Made by a program: the position numbers and the translations under genes
Source: Oopsacas minuta
Lineage: Eukaryota; Porifera; Hexactinellida; Lyssacinosida; Leucopsacidae
NCBI GenBank assembly: GCA_024704765.1
Contig: JAKMXF010000322.1
Coordinates: forward strand, 248,001-312,000
Direction: 5' to 3'
DNA length: 64,000 bases
Part shown: piece after piece, positions 36,010 to 48,700 of the stretch
How the letters are laid out: each line of letters starts with the position of its first letter
How positions within the stretch are numbered: position 1 is the stretch's first letter
The notes under the pieces: model-generated
What the model was told of the DNA's origin: nothing
The model's database searches: none
Seen by the model: only the letters and a program-made list of their open reading frames with translations

Positions 36010-39000
36010 ATGACAACATATCCCCATCTCAACACTTTTCATCCACAAATGATGCATTATGGGGTGTGCACTAACGAACCGTTTCAATTCACTGACATTC
36101 AGAGTGTAAATAATGCAATTGAGAATTCTTTATACGCGAGAAGACGATCTTCTACTTGGCCAACTGTCGTGCTTGAAGATGGCACTGAAAATGAAGTTTC
36201 GATCCAAAATGATATTGTTATCAAAACTGAGCCGAATTTAGACCCAGATGGATATTTGATGGATTCTCCTCTCCAAGATTGTATTATTAGCCCTGACCAG
36301 TCTCCTGAGATGGATTGTAATGATTTATCACAACCACAGGTTTGCTCACAACAATTTTTGAGTTAGGATTTTCCAAGTTTTATATGCTAATTCTCAACAT
36401 ACATTCTCTATTCTGTAATTTGTATAGCCATAACAATTGGGGTATGATCCTTATCTGGATCGAACGACCATTATGAGTGGAAAGTGTGAAAATTGCATTT
36501 ATTTGAGATCTACATACGAATTGTATGAATTGTGTTGTGTGAAAGAATGTATGGAAATTAATTCTCACTCCCACAAGAATGCAATATACGCACAGTGCAT
36601 ACGATAAGTTATGTTCAATAAACTGGCTGGCTGTTTTCCTGCTAGCAGGCACAAGTGTTAATACTTGTACTTCCCACAGACATACTTTGTTAATTCTAGC
36701 ATTACTTTACGTTTGAACGTATTTTATAGAATTTTCAAGTGAGTTCTACACAATGTTCCTCCCACAAATCAAAGAACAAGAATGTATGGGGAGACATGTC
36801 TTATGCTGATCTTATCACTAAAGCAATTCTGAGTTCTCCAAATCAAAGATTGACTCTTGCAGAGATCTATGCTTGGATTGTTGATAACGTTCATTACTTT
36901 GCTGATAAGAAAGACACTAGTTCTACTAGTGGATGGAAAGTGAGTTGGCTAGATATGCCATATGGAATTTGCTAAGGAATTTTATTATTATATTATAGTC
37001 AACTCCTGTAATATAGAAGTCTCAAATCGTACAAATATGGTCCAAATCGTCAAAATAACATATTTCATCCGGTTATATCGATTTTATTTTCACGGACCCT
37101 TAAGCTTCGATTTTACTCTAGTAAGTATATCGAAATGTAAGATTGCCGTATCTTAAAATAAAACAGACAATTGACCTTAAAAGGTGTTAAAAATAGAAAT
37201 ATCACTTTGACTACTCCTATTTTAGTTTAGTTCAGATTGTAATACAATGACGCTAGCTCTTCATTATACAGCATTTTGAACTTTCCCCAACTTGTTATGT
37301 TATAAAATGAATACTAATTGAATAGTCAGATAATCTCATAATTTCTGATTGAAATGATCAAAGAAAGTTGCAAAACACATTTTTCACATATATATGTTCT
37401 GTAAATTCTACTGACTGTAAATTTAATCACTGCTAAGAACAATACTAGAATTGTTACTGTTAATAACTGCCAGGTTTCTCATGGGTGAGGTTTTATTGAG
37501 GCTATATAGCTGATCATATTTCTATATTTATAGATTATTTACAATGGAGAGCTAGTATGGAATTAGTTGGGCATAAGCGTCGTTCTTCTGTCTAAAATCT
37601 ATATAGACTCTATAGAGATCAATGTCTAGACTCTCGAGTCTAGATCAAGTGAAATAGTACACTATTTGTGCTTCATCAATGCCTGTAGCAGTATTTAGTG
37701 CAGTTCTGTAATGATGTCAAATATTGATACTGCATTTACTCTTAGAAATTGCAAATTTTGTACTTTTCTAGTCGTATTGTATAGATAAAGATTTGTATAT
37801 TTCATGCTGGCAGCTAAAACACTAAAGGCATAATCGGCACAGTAATAATTCTCCCAATTTCAACATACGTCAGTCGAGCCTCCATAAACCTAAACACACG
37901 TATTATTAATTGGAATTTCTTTGCAAATGCGACAGTGATTCTGGCTGAATTTTCGTCATACAATCTGAATTCACCTGTCCTATAATCCAACACAATTCGT
38001 TCTATTATTTGTAATTCTAAGAACTTTTTGATTCGATACAAACATATTAGAGATTGTGTGTATTCCCAATACCGGCTTCATTATATCAAACTATACATCT
38101 TTGTAGTTCCTACATCAAAACTCCCAATTTCTATTAAATATCAGACTTTGATAATTCGAGGTTTCTCTGCCCATTCAATTTTTGTTCAATTTTCCATTCA
38201 AATTCTTCATTCAATTTCATTTGAAGTCCTGCGATAGAATAGTATTTCTTAAATGTATTTATTCAATGTTTTCCACATAATTACGGTTCGAATTATGTTT
38301 AAACCGGTTAATACGAACTTTGTCTGATTATGAACAATATATGTGCTCCTGTTTCTTAGGGCATCTTGCCTTTCGAACGATTTTGCCTCTGAATCGATCT
38401 ATTCAATTCTTTTGATACTTTTCTATAGATTCCAAAAATGTTAGTCATGCCTAATGATGTAATTTGCTCGTCAATTTTATGCGCTAACCAATAATGGCCT
38501 CATCTCTCTGCAAAGATGCGACTGATAATTACGACATAAGTCCTGTTACAAACATTATTCCAAGTAATGCCATTCTTCCTTATGTTATGTATAATTATCA
38601 CAGTGTAATTATATTTGGATATTTGTTACTGTGCTGATTATACACTTTAGTATAGTGGCTCAGTAATAAAAAGTTGAATTTATGCATATATGTGTGTGTG
38701 TGTTCACTCTCCAGTTCACACTTTTGAGATTAAGATACCTCCAATTGTCATGTATCTCTCAATATTCCACTAAGATTACATTGGCACAGGCTCTATCTTT
38801 TGATAATTCACGTATTTATAATGAGGTTTATTCTTTGCTTTTAGAATTCGATTCGCCATAATTTATCACTTCATAACAAGTTTAAACGAATCCCCAATGA
38901 GACCAGTGGTAAGAGTTCTTGGTGGACAATCAACCCTGATAAAACGGGGACTAAAACTCGTCGCGGCCCGAATTCGAGCTCTCCCAGACCAAGTACCCCA

Positions 39001-42000
39001 AAACTTGGACGCAAGGAACTGGGCAAGGAGACTCCTACAATGAAACGGAAGGAGAGGAAGAAAAGTAGATCGAGAAGAGGATCAGAAGGAGCTATTAATT
39101 TCTCAAACTTGGATTGCTCTCCGCAGTCCCCATTAATAGGAGGAATAGCCCTTACCAGGTATGTAGGTGTATTTATATTTACGGTGGTTCACGTAATAGC
39201 AAATTTGCTTAGACTAGGAAATTCGTGTAAATACGATTTGCTAATATCGAACTCCACTGATTTAGGTAGAATTATGTCCACATAGGCCTTTCTATTATAA
39301 CTCCAAAGATTCAAAAATTCCACAATCGTTCTGACTTAACATCAATATTTAATGGTAAACAACACACAACAATATTAATAATCTTAAATATGTAAATTTA
39401 TTCACAGAGAGACACATTCCTACTGGTAAGGAACCCACGTCTTGTTGCTAATTCACTTTCACGGTTTTGAAGGCTATTTTACTGCTAGAACCCTTTATTA
39501 CACTAGCAATTAATTCATTATATCAGAATACATTTGAGTTATCAGTAATTGATGCCAATTAGGTTAATGGAAGCAAATAAGAGAGAAATCGAACAAGAAT
39601 TTTTGAGTATTTTGATTGCTTTTTTGGAAATGTCTAACTTCAAACTTATTGAGCCGCAACACGGAGATGTTTATTATTCAAAATCTTGAATAATCCATAC
39701 TTAATCTTAATCAATATTTTAAGGATTCTGCTTTATAAGGCCTTACTTGTGCATGAAGGTTTCTAAGGTACTTGAGAAGGATGTGAACTGCTCGAATGAC
39801 TGAATTTATGGCTTGGATAACTTACCTTCTCATCAGGCGTAATTGCATTCACATATTTTGCTCTTTGAAAATTCTGATACATATTTACCAACTTCTAATA
39901 CTATATACTTTCTTTCCATTGCCTAATCTCTCAGTGTCCAAATCGATAGTATTGCATGAATTACAGCAGAAAATCCAGAAGGATAGATTTCCTTATGTAC
40001 AATACCTCTAATGAAATTTAATACGGCGTGGAGGTTTGCAACATGTATATAGTGGGAAGTACACTTGTGTATTCTTTAATTATTCCTGAGTCTGTTTACA
40101 CGATACAGCTAGATTATATCGATCAGCTGACGTCTTGTCTAGCTCCTTAACTTTGGCTTACCCAAATCAAAACTGTATGAATTTTTAAATACAGTCAACT
40201 CCTGATATATGGAATACGGATATATCGAATACCCCCCGCTTATATCGAGTCCTGATTTGTACAATTAGAGACCCAAACCGTCAAAGTAACATAAATTTGA
40301 TCGGTTTTATCTAAGTAATTTTCATGGTCCTTTGAGCTTAGATATAACTGGAGTTATCTGTACTAATCTAGAATGACAGAATCTATTTTATTCTCTTTCT
40401 TGGCTTTAAAGACCATTTCTGATGGTTGTACGAAAACCTTAATAGTTACTAAATCCCGAATTCCATTAATTCAACCCAATGGGATTCAGCTGACCAACAC
40501 CTTCAAATTTCAAATTATCATTGTCTCTAAATTAGTAAATTTGCTAAATTCCCCAAACACGAGTAATTGCAATACACCATCTAGACATTTTGAATCCCTC
40601 TAAGAATCGTCCATCCAGACCATAAATGCACGGGAAATTCTGTGTTTCGTAATTTCTCTGTAAAAGAAGCAACTAAAGCCGTCTACCAATTAGAAACCAT
40701 TTTTGCTAACAAAAATGCTAATCAATTGGTAGGTATTTTTAACCTCTGCAAGCTAGTAAGATATATTTATAATCAATGATAGTGTTGCGATATATTTAAA
40801 GTTTAATCATGTGTAATGTCCTTATTCACCTTTATTTTATTGTTACATTATCACTTTGGTAGTTGAACTACAAGCTAATTATATGTAATACTAGTTACTG
40901 AACTCTGCTGGGATCTTTGCTGCGATTTTATCTCCAAGATTACTCAGACAAATTATGAACCCCCGTAACAAATTTTGATTAGTTTCACTCTTTCACCTTC
41001 GCATAAGTTTGCCTTGTTTGTTATTTTGGTTTGTCTCTAAAATTCATTGCAAAGAGACAACAAAAACAAATTACAAACATTCAGAATTTACAATTGTTCC
41101 GGCCGAGGATATTTGAAATTTTTTCCAAATTCGAGGCGATTTCTACGTAAATAAGGCTCAGCACATAAAGGCAAATTGATCTTAGACCCAACGGCGAGAG
41201 TCCTAGTAATGAAATAATACATGAAACATGTGTAATGTCTAATATATGTAAATATTAATATTTACTTATATTAAATTCACAATCTAATTACGAGTAATTA
41301 ACCCACTTAACAATCCAGCAATAAATCATCAATGGCTTTAAAATATTAATGTCTAATAGAGTAATACAATCAGATTGTTTGAAATAAAGTAAGATACTTT
41401 TGCTGACTGATTTAATAGTGTGCCGCCTCGTTATTAGAGAAATTAGACTTGAATCTGCTTCTGAAAGTGTAAATACTCCATTTGATTGGATTAGAACGAT
41501 TGCCCTCTTGTCAGATTTTGAGATTTTGCTTTGACATTTCTAAAATTACAATCCGTGCCGACAGCATAGAATAGGACTTAAATGTATTTACAGTGGCACT
41601 ATTAATTGGAGGCACTAAGTTTAAATTTATGACTTTATAGTGCCTACAACAATAGTTCCAATAAATTCAATTGATGTTGTCAGCACAGATTGTCGTTTTA
41701 TAGTTACCCAAATTTACAGTCAGTGTCAAATATCAAGTTTGTAGCTTTAACGAGTTCCCTATAAATCTTGGATAACTAAATTATCCTTTTGAGTTTACTA
41801 TACAAGAAATAGGGAAATTTATAATAGACACTGACGGAGATTAGACAAACATCTTTTCAATTAGGTAAGCTGATTCTTAAATTAATGGGCTGGTCTCTGA
41901 AAAATAATGTTTCAATCATCTTCTCGAGTAATTCAAATACAGAAGTACCAACTCTAACTGTAAAACGATTAGACTTTATTAAAATTCTTCATATGTTAAA

Positions 42001-44208
42001 CTCTAAACTTCAAAGTTTGTATCGATTTCATTAGACAAGTTTGAACATGATATACTCTTAAGAATTACACATCCATTGGAGATATCGCACCACAACCTTT
42101 ATACTTTGAGTGCCAATACACTTATACAATATAATATTCTCAATGGGGGAGGGTTTAACAGTTTATTAATTGCGATTGAGTAATACATTTGGCCTATTAA
42201 ATTACTAGCATGCTTCTATGTGTATCTAATTACATTAATGGCTGAAAATTTAATATAGTGCTCATGGAACTGTGACACAGGTGTTAACAGTTCAAATATC
42301 ACTTACAAGTTACGCAATTTGAATAGTTTGTATGTTCTAATGTTTGTATGGTGCAAAGTTTATAGTTGATTCAATAATTTCGATCATTTTTTCAGCTACA
42401 TAAGTGTAGATATTCAATTTAATGAACCATGGAAATGCACCTACACGCGAGAATAGTTTGTAGTGAAGTATGTACAGTCAACTCCTATTATATAGAATAC
42501 GTACACATCGAAGTACCCGCTTATATAGAGGTCTGAAATTGTACAAACATGGTCCCAAACTGTCAAAGAAACACACCTTTCATCGGTTATGTCGAACTCT
42601 GCTTAAATCAAAGTAATTTTCGCGGTCTCTCTTGAGCTTCGATATAACTGGAGTTGACTGTATTTATATTATATTACTATGGATAAATTGCCAATTTTGT
42701 CGTTGCAAATATTTGAAAATTGTCTCTTCTCTCAGGACGAATTCAAGTGATGTATATTCTGGAGATTCACAAGCTAGTACCCCTATGACGTCACCGATTA
42801 TGAAACAGAGGTCTGGTTCATTCGGGAATATGTTGAGTCCACACAGTCCGAGGTTAGGCACACCCTTTGCAACGACAACTAGCACATGGAATCCAAGTCC
42901 TCATAACGAAGTGAATTATGGTCCTACCAGTCCCAAATGTAGACTCAGGAGTAATTCACATCCAGCTGAAAGTACGCTTATTCACACTATAAGTCCTAAT
43001 GTAAGGAAGAGCAGTGAGAGGTATGTGTGATGAGCCATTCATAAAAGAAACTTCATTTGAGGCCCCAACAATTGTTTCGGGTGTACACATGTTTTTGTAA
43101 TTTTCACAAGTAGTTTTTACGAAAGTTTGGCAGATTTACTCATCATTTTGTGTGGCCAAGGCCTCCCCCGGAACCACTCTCATGGCTGAGGCTCTTAATT
43201 ATTTATCAAATTAATATCTCAAACTTTGCATTGTAAGATCCCAGTCGATAATATATTATATACTTTTCCTCCAGTAGGCCTAACTGTGCTCATTCTCTGG
43301 GATACACCAACCCAGACACTATCAGTGACATATCCCACTGCAGTGCTAACATACAAGCACCATGGACTTCACCACTCAACTCTCCTCTCCCACTAACACC
43401 ACATCAAATTGGACTGATACCTGATCAAAGAGGTAGATCATCTTCCCTTACTATGAACCTTTCCCCACCCTATGTCGATATCAACGAAGCTGTAAAGCCA
43501 GCTTATTACCATCCACCTGTTGTACCGCGAGAGCGTGCGCGTTCGTTCACCACCACACACCACTCAGTTCATTACGAACCAATGCAAGCATACCAAGAGC
43601 CTACGCAGGAATTACACAATCCATTCCTGCATAGTGTCACCCATCAACACCAGCAGTTGCAACCTCCAGCTTATAGCGAGTATAAACGTATGAGTGTGCT
43701 TCACACGTTCTCAGATCCTTACGGGAGACGAAGTACTTGCAATTCTACTGTTGTTCAGCAGCATAAAACTCCACCACTGAGTGCTGGGCCTTTACAGTCA
43801 CAATATCTAAGACCAAAAACTTTTTTCTCTGAATACGAAATCGAGCATAAAATTTTGGACACGCAGCACCCTAGAGTGCAAGATTTAAAAAGGGAGAGCG
43901 TTGGTGAACTCCCAACTTCTAGCTCCCCTTCCTGCTTCCAACTGAACTCTTGTCAAGGCCAACATTTTGAGAGAAGTTACTCACAACCACAACAACAAAC
44001 AAATTGCCCAACAGTCAAAGAAGAACACTCGTTTTTCATAAAAAGCTCATCTTGTCAACACGCAGCTGCCGATAATAGATTCCAAGTGCAACAATTTGAT
44101 TTGAATAGTCTACAGCCAACTTTGCTAGGCGACCAGGTCAGCATAAATGCGATTGAAAAAGACGTAAACTTCGAAATGCTGGACAATCAATTGCGTATTC
44201 AAACTTAA
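36010..44208 (+). CDS. FOXO: FOXO forkhead transcription factor
   Basis: Transcription factor that in animals is held in the cytoplasm by insulin/AKT phosphorylation. Exons 36010-36339, 36730-36939, 38845-39158, 42736-43020 and 43278-44208 keep phase and give about 689 aa. The ATG at 36010 is the first in frame. The forkhead is unmistakable: [33 protein letters not shown] and TSGWK, then across an intron [13 protein letters not shown] and [13 protein letters not shown]-type sites (R-x-R-x-x-S/T) flank it: RRRSSTWP near the N-terminus and RSRRGS after the forkhead basic stretch ([13 protein letters not shown]). The rest is Ser/Pro/Gln-rich and low complexity, as in the family. Introns 2 (1.9 kb) and 3 (3.6 kb) are the longest of this gene and hold several MITEs. 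The exact start is uncertain, because another ATG lies 14 codons downstream of the chosen one at MMHYGV. Confidence 0.93.
36996..37130. mobile_element. Pogo-like MITE in FOXO intron 2
   Basis: TAGTCAACTCCTGTAATATAGAAG, the core AATCGTACAAATATGGTCC and the end CCCTTAAGCTTCGATTTTACTC match the family. The right terminus is eroded. The rest of intron 36940-38844 shows no gene. Confidence 0.55.
40192..40363. mobile_element. Pogo-like MITE in FOXO intron 3
   Basis: ACAGTCAACTCCTGATATATGG at the left and TTAGATATAACTGGAGTTATCTGTA at the right are inverted ends. The core is GACCCAAACCGTCAAAGTAACAT. Confidence 0.65.
41549..41702. mobile_element. Palindromic element, CCGTGCCGACAGCAT ends, in FOXO intron 3
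   Basis: CAATCCGTGCCGACAGCATAG at the left pairs with GATGTTGTCAGCACAGATTG at the right. An internal palindrome (GTGGCACTATTAATTGGAGGCAC / GTGCCTACAAC) is also present. It is the most complete member of the family seen at 34430 and 34800. Confidence 0.55.
42473..42662. mobile_element. Pogo-like MITE, best-preserved copy, FOXO intron 3
   Basis: TACAGTCAACTCCTATTATATAG at the left and CGATATAACTGGAGTTGACTGTA at the right form near-perfect terminal inverted repeats bounded by TA. The length is about 190 bp. No transposase is encoded. It ends 73 bp before FOXO exon 4. Confidence 0.75.
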
Positions 44209-45731
44209 ATAAGCTATCCTATAGATTTATGCTATTTGAACGCAAAATTCACTTAACCAAGCTGGATTTTAATAATATAGTTCAAATCGATAGAAATTTT
44301 ACAGAACAATCTTGTTTTTGCTGATTTGTTTTATTGTGTAAATATCGCCTAGTGAAAATGGCGTTTCTACGATAAATTATAATCCCTGTGTCCTGCAATT
44401 ACAGAGCTAAGTTATTAATATGCTACATGTATGTATGAGCTAATGCAGCAATACTTGCTAATGAATAATATGCTATAATTATTCTTGTTTATTTTTTGGG
44501 ATTATTTATTCGTGTGTTAATTGTGGCATATTTGAGGAAAACCCTGAACGCTACTGTCAGCCGATGTCAGCCGCATAATTGCATAACTAGAGGTTGCTAC
44601 GCTTATAGATGCCAAATTTGGTGTGTGTGTATACCAAGTCACCCATTGTATTACTGAGCCACTATCCAAATGTATAGTCGGCAGAGTAAAAAGCAATCTC
44701 AAGTGTTCTAAACTTATTATCTACTGTATTCGTGTGAAAAGAAGAAAACTGTGAATGTGTGGTTCTACCAGTTAAGATGCTAGTTAAGAATATTAGAGAA
44801 TATCTTTCTATATATTTTAAATGGTGTATCCACTGTACAATTGGTATTTGTGCTAAATTTCAAAGTTTAATTAACATCTCCAACTTTCGCATTCATGACA
44901 CTATTTCTGCGAATATTGACATAGGATCTGTAATCTGGATAGGATTCCCAATTAATATTTACAAATATAAACCAAACACGTCCGAGAGTATACAACTTAG
45001 AATATCTACATAAGATCTCTAACATATTCAATGGATGCAATAAACAAGAATGAGGCCCAATCAATTTGCAGGAAGAAAGCAATGATAATTATAGGCACAA
45101 TTGTGTCTATAAATTCCCTGAAAACTTCCATATTTGTTTTCCTCTGCGATAGTCTTATCATCTGTTACTTTATAGGATTTATTGTATGCACACTGTCGTA
45201 ACTACAACACTCCTAAGTATTTGGTTGCATAGTAGTGTATTTACAGGTAGCATGCGTTTGTAGGACTCATGGAAAACACGCCCTTCTCAAAATTCCCGGA
45301 TCCGCCCCTGCGGTATAGCTACATTTGTGTATTGCTATATGATCCCCAAAATATTGCGATCATATACACAAATATGCTATAACCTATTGAACTATCTTGT
45401 ATCATTTTAATTGATTTAAATAATATATAATTCGCATATGAATTAACCAACAAATATGGAATTTCCAATTAATTATACTTCCTACAATCGCTAATCTCTT
45501 TTTAACCAATCTCTACTCGGAAAATTAATAGAGAACACACGTATGGATACATCCGTATCAGTAATCTACGTAAATAGAACAGTTCAGCATTTATAATTAT
45601 ATCTAAGAGTCTTTAAATCATTTTCATTGAATATTCAGGTATTGCTTATAAACTCGGTTTAGTAATAATATTATTGTGCAATAAATCGATGAGATATAAA
45701 TACTAGAGGATTGACTTTCAAAGTAGTAAAA
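44209..45731. other. Intergenic interval between FOXO and the four-TM gene
   Basis: The FOXO 3' untranslated region and AT-rich DNA. One recognisable fragment is at 45262-45312, where the reverse strand reads CAGGGGCGGATCCGGGAATT, a hAT-like terminus. No coding sequence is supported. Confidence 0.5.
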
Positions 45732-48700
45732 ATGAGCAACGTTGAAGTAGAACGAGAAAATAGCCCAGCGAGAACTACTGAAGAAGGAGCGAGTGACGAA
45801 CCTCTGGTAGAGCCTGGAATAACCCAGGATACGAGTCAAGAAAATGAAGACGGTGGAAGGAGAAGAAATTACGTTTCATTAGTATTTGCATTGCTATCGG
45901 TTGTGTTAGTGCTAGGAGCTATTGCTATACCAAATTGGACAAAATTGGTCTCTACAACAGATGGAATATATATTGGAGAATATGGCCTATTCCTTGTTAA
46001 GTTGTTGAAAGTTGGAGAAGATAATGAGACAACTGTTGTATACCAAAATCGTAAGTTATCTTTTCGCTTTGTATTTAAGACCCAGCATAGTGTCTTAATG
46101 GTCGAACGAATTGTCCTGGGGTATAACCTTGCGGGAAGAGGGCACTTTGAACATACACAGTTTTGCAATTTTGAGCATATAAAACTGACTTATAGTTTTC
46201 GAGATATGACCATGCAAAAGTGGCACAAGCAATTGCATATATCAAACATTGCTATTCAATGGCTAAAATTGCAAATCATCCATTAATACTGATAGAATAA
46301 TTCAATTTTCATATATGTTATCTCCTTTAGTTTTTGAGTTTTACAATCCAGGAGAGCTAAGCCTTATCGTATGTATCGTAATAATACTACTATTCAACAT
46401 GGCACTGACTGTATCAGGCGTAATAGTGAGTCTAGGCTGTTGTCCAGCGTATTTAAACTTCTTAGCTTCATTTTCCGTTTTCAACATATTCGCCTGTGTT
46501 AACTACCTTGCTATAATGGGTCTATGGCTTTGGGTGACGGATCGAATCCCCTATCATAATACAGATGACCCTATAAGGAAAATATATACTGATGTATATG
46601 TAGAATTTGACTACGGCTATTATCTAATAATACTATGTACAGCACTGTTGACTATTGCAGCTGTGTTCAATATTCTGGATATGCGATTATTCAAAAATGG
46701 ATGCTTCAGAAAGAAATATAGGTAAGTTTTGTTGATATGTTTGTTTATATAACTAGCAGTAGTTATATTTAGAAATATACAGACAACTTCCGTAATATCG
46801 TGCACAGATATATCAAAGTCTGAAATTCAACAAAAATGGTCCCAAACTGTCAAAGTTACATAAATTTATCAGTCATATCGAAGTAATTATCGCGGTCCTT
46901 TGAGCTTCGATATAACGGGGAGTTGAAATATTGTATTTGTATAACTATGAATAAACCCAAGTTGTAGTTGCATATTGACACCCCTAGGAGCACAAAACGC
47001 CCCAAATATGCGAACTAAATAAGTGTGACTCAATATATTATGTATTAACACATATTTATGGGAATGTATAGGGAAAAACATGAATAAAAATGTAAAAAGT
47101 ATTGTAAAGCAAAAGAAGGAAGAATTAGTGTTAATTTGATAAATAAAATATTTTACTCAAACAACTTATTCGTATATTAAACTACCTAAGTATATTGTTG
47201 AAAAGTATTTTTTGGCAGTTTTTTCGCGAGTTTGGTTAATTTTTTCTTCGTTGCTTTATCCATTCGTTTCAGCGTGCCTTGAGAATGGAATTGAGATGAG
47301 TCCATGTTCGCGGCTTGTCTTACCTCGCTATATAATTGCTGATTCTGCTTAACTCGCTGTAGAAATTCCACATTTTGTAAATAATGAGCTATTTTATAAT
47401 CTTCAAAAACTTGATTTTCAGTCTCGTCCGGGTCAATGGGTACATCTAGCTCTTCAAGTTTGAGTGGTAATCGAAAAGGAGAGATACGGCCCTCTCTGGT
47501 ACGAGAAATCTCATCGTTTGGCCCTGTGGAGAACTGAGCAATAGGCGTGTCCGGAAAAGATTTTGCACGAACTGGGGCTGAAATTCGTACACGCAGGAAA
47601 TCATTAGGTAACGGACCGATTAATACAGTTTTACCGTTAACATTAAGCCGATTTGTTTCCCCCTTCTTCCATTTAGTGAGATAATCCTTAGGAGGTGAAA
47701 TCGGTGCTTCCGGTCGCAATATACCCACACTCGTGTTAAACCGTTTTAATTCTGGATGCTGCCCTAATCTCGGTTTCTCTTGGGTCTGATTTTTCGTGAA
47801 TACAGGTAACGAAGCGTTTATATCAACAGATTTTTCTGCAGGGAAATAGTATGCATCTAGATCATCATAACACGGCGGTAATTCAAATGAATCTACACCA
47901 GGAACTGTTGGGGGAGATACAGTATCCATACTGGATGGATTAGTTAACTGAAATAAGTCATGTGTAGCAGCTTCTATATTACCTCGTTTCTGTCTTAATA
48001 TGTCCATTATAACTGGGCTATCTATGTCAGGGAATAACTGTGATAAATGTGTGAGTCTATCGTCAATGCCCATAGGTTGAGCATATTCAACACGTATTTC
48101 ACTTGAAGTTGGTGGTGACGTCATGAATCTTTCACGCGCTGGAGGTGGTGGTCTACGTTGTTTGTTTTGTTGTTGTGCCTTGTTCACAACACGATGAGCA
48201 TTTGTTTTTTTCTGTGCAGCAGTTGATCTTTGTGGTTGCTGTTCATTATTTTGATGTTTATTACTCAATAAAGGATTCATTCTATAAAGTTAGCTCTAAA
48301 CAGTAGATTATTGATCAAATATGCAAAAATGGTCATTCAGAAGTTACGTGACGTAACCAAGGGGAGGTATAGACAATGTATAACAGCCCTATTTATATAA
48401 TATCACTAATTACAGTAAACTCCTGTCATAACCAATTAGGATATAACGAAACTCCCTTCCGACGAAGTAATTCTTTACTCCGCTTATAATGAAATGAAAC
48501 TGGGGTCTTCGTTGTAACGAGAGTTTATTTTAATGGAAGCTCAACTTCATCCTACGTTAATGTCTATTAATATATTAAACTATAATGCTAAATTCTCTAC
48601 GCTGCAAGCTCATCATTTGATGCATTACATTGACGAAAACAGACCTAAGATAGTATCTACAATACTATTACGTAAATAGACATTAATTTAACCTTAGCTA

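Noticed and set aside
44517-45082. Several 60-85-codon frames between FOXO and the four-TM gene
   Set aside because: AT-rich random frames with no recognisable domain, and splice phase cannot be extended.
46968-47022. Alternative short terminal exon for the four-TM gene
   Set aside because: An acceptor (gttgtag) and matching phase exist, but the encoded 17 residues have no tail features. The exon at 49184-49343 has a stronger acceptor and PPEY/SFIV motifs. Kept only as an alternative isoform possibility.
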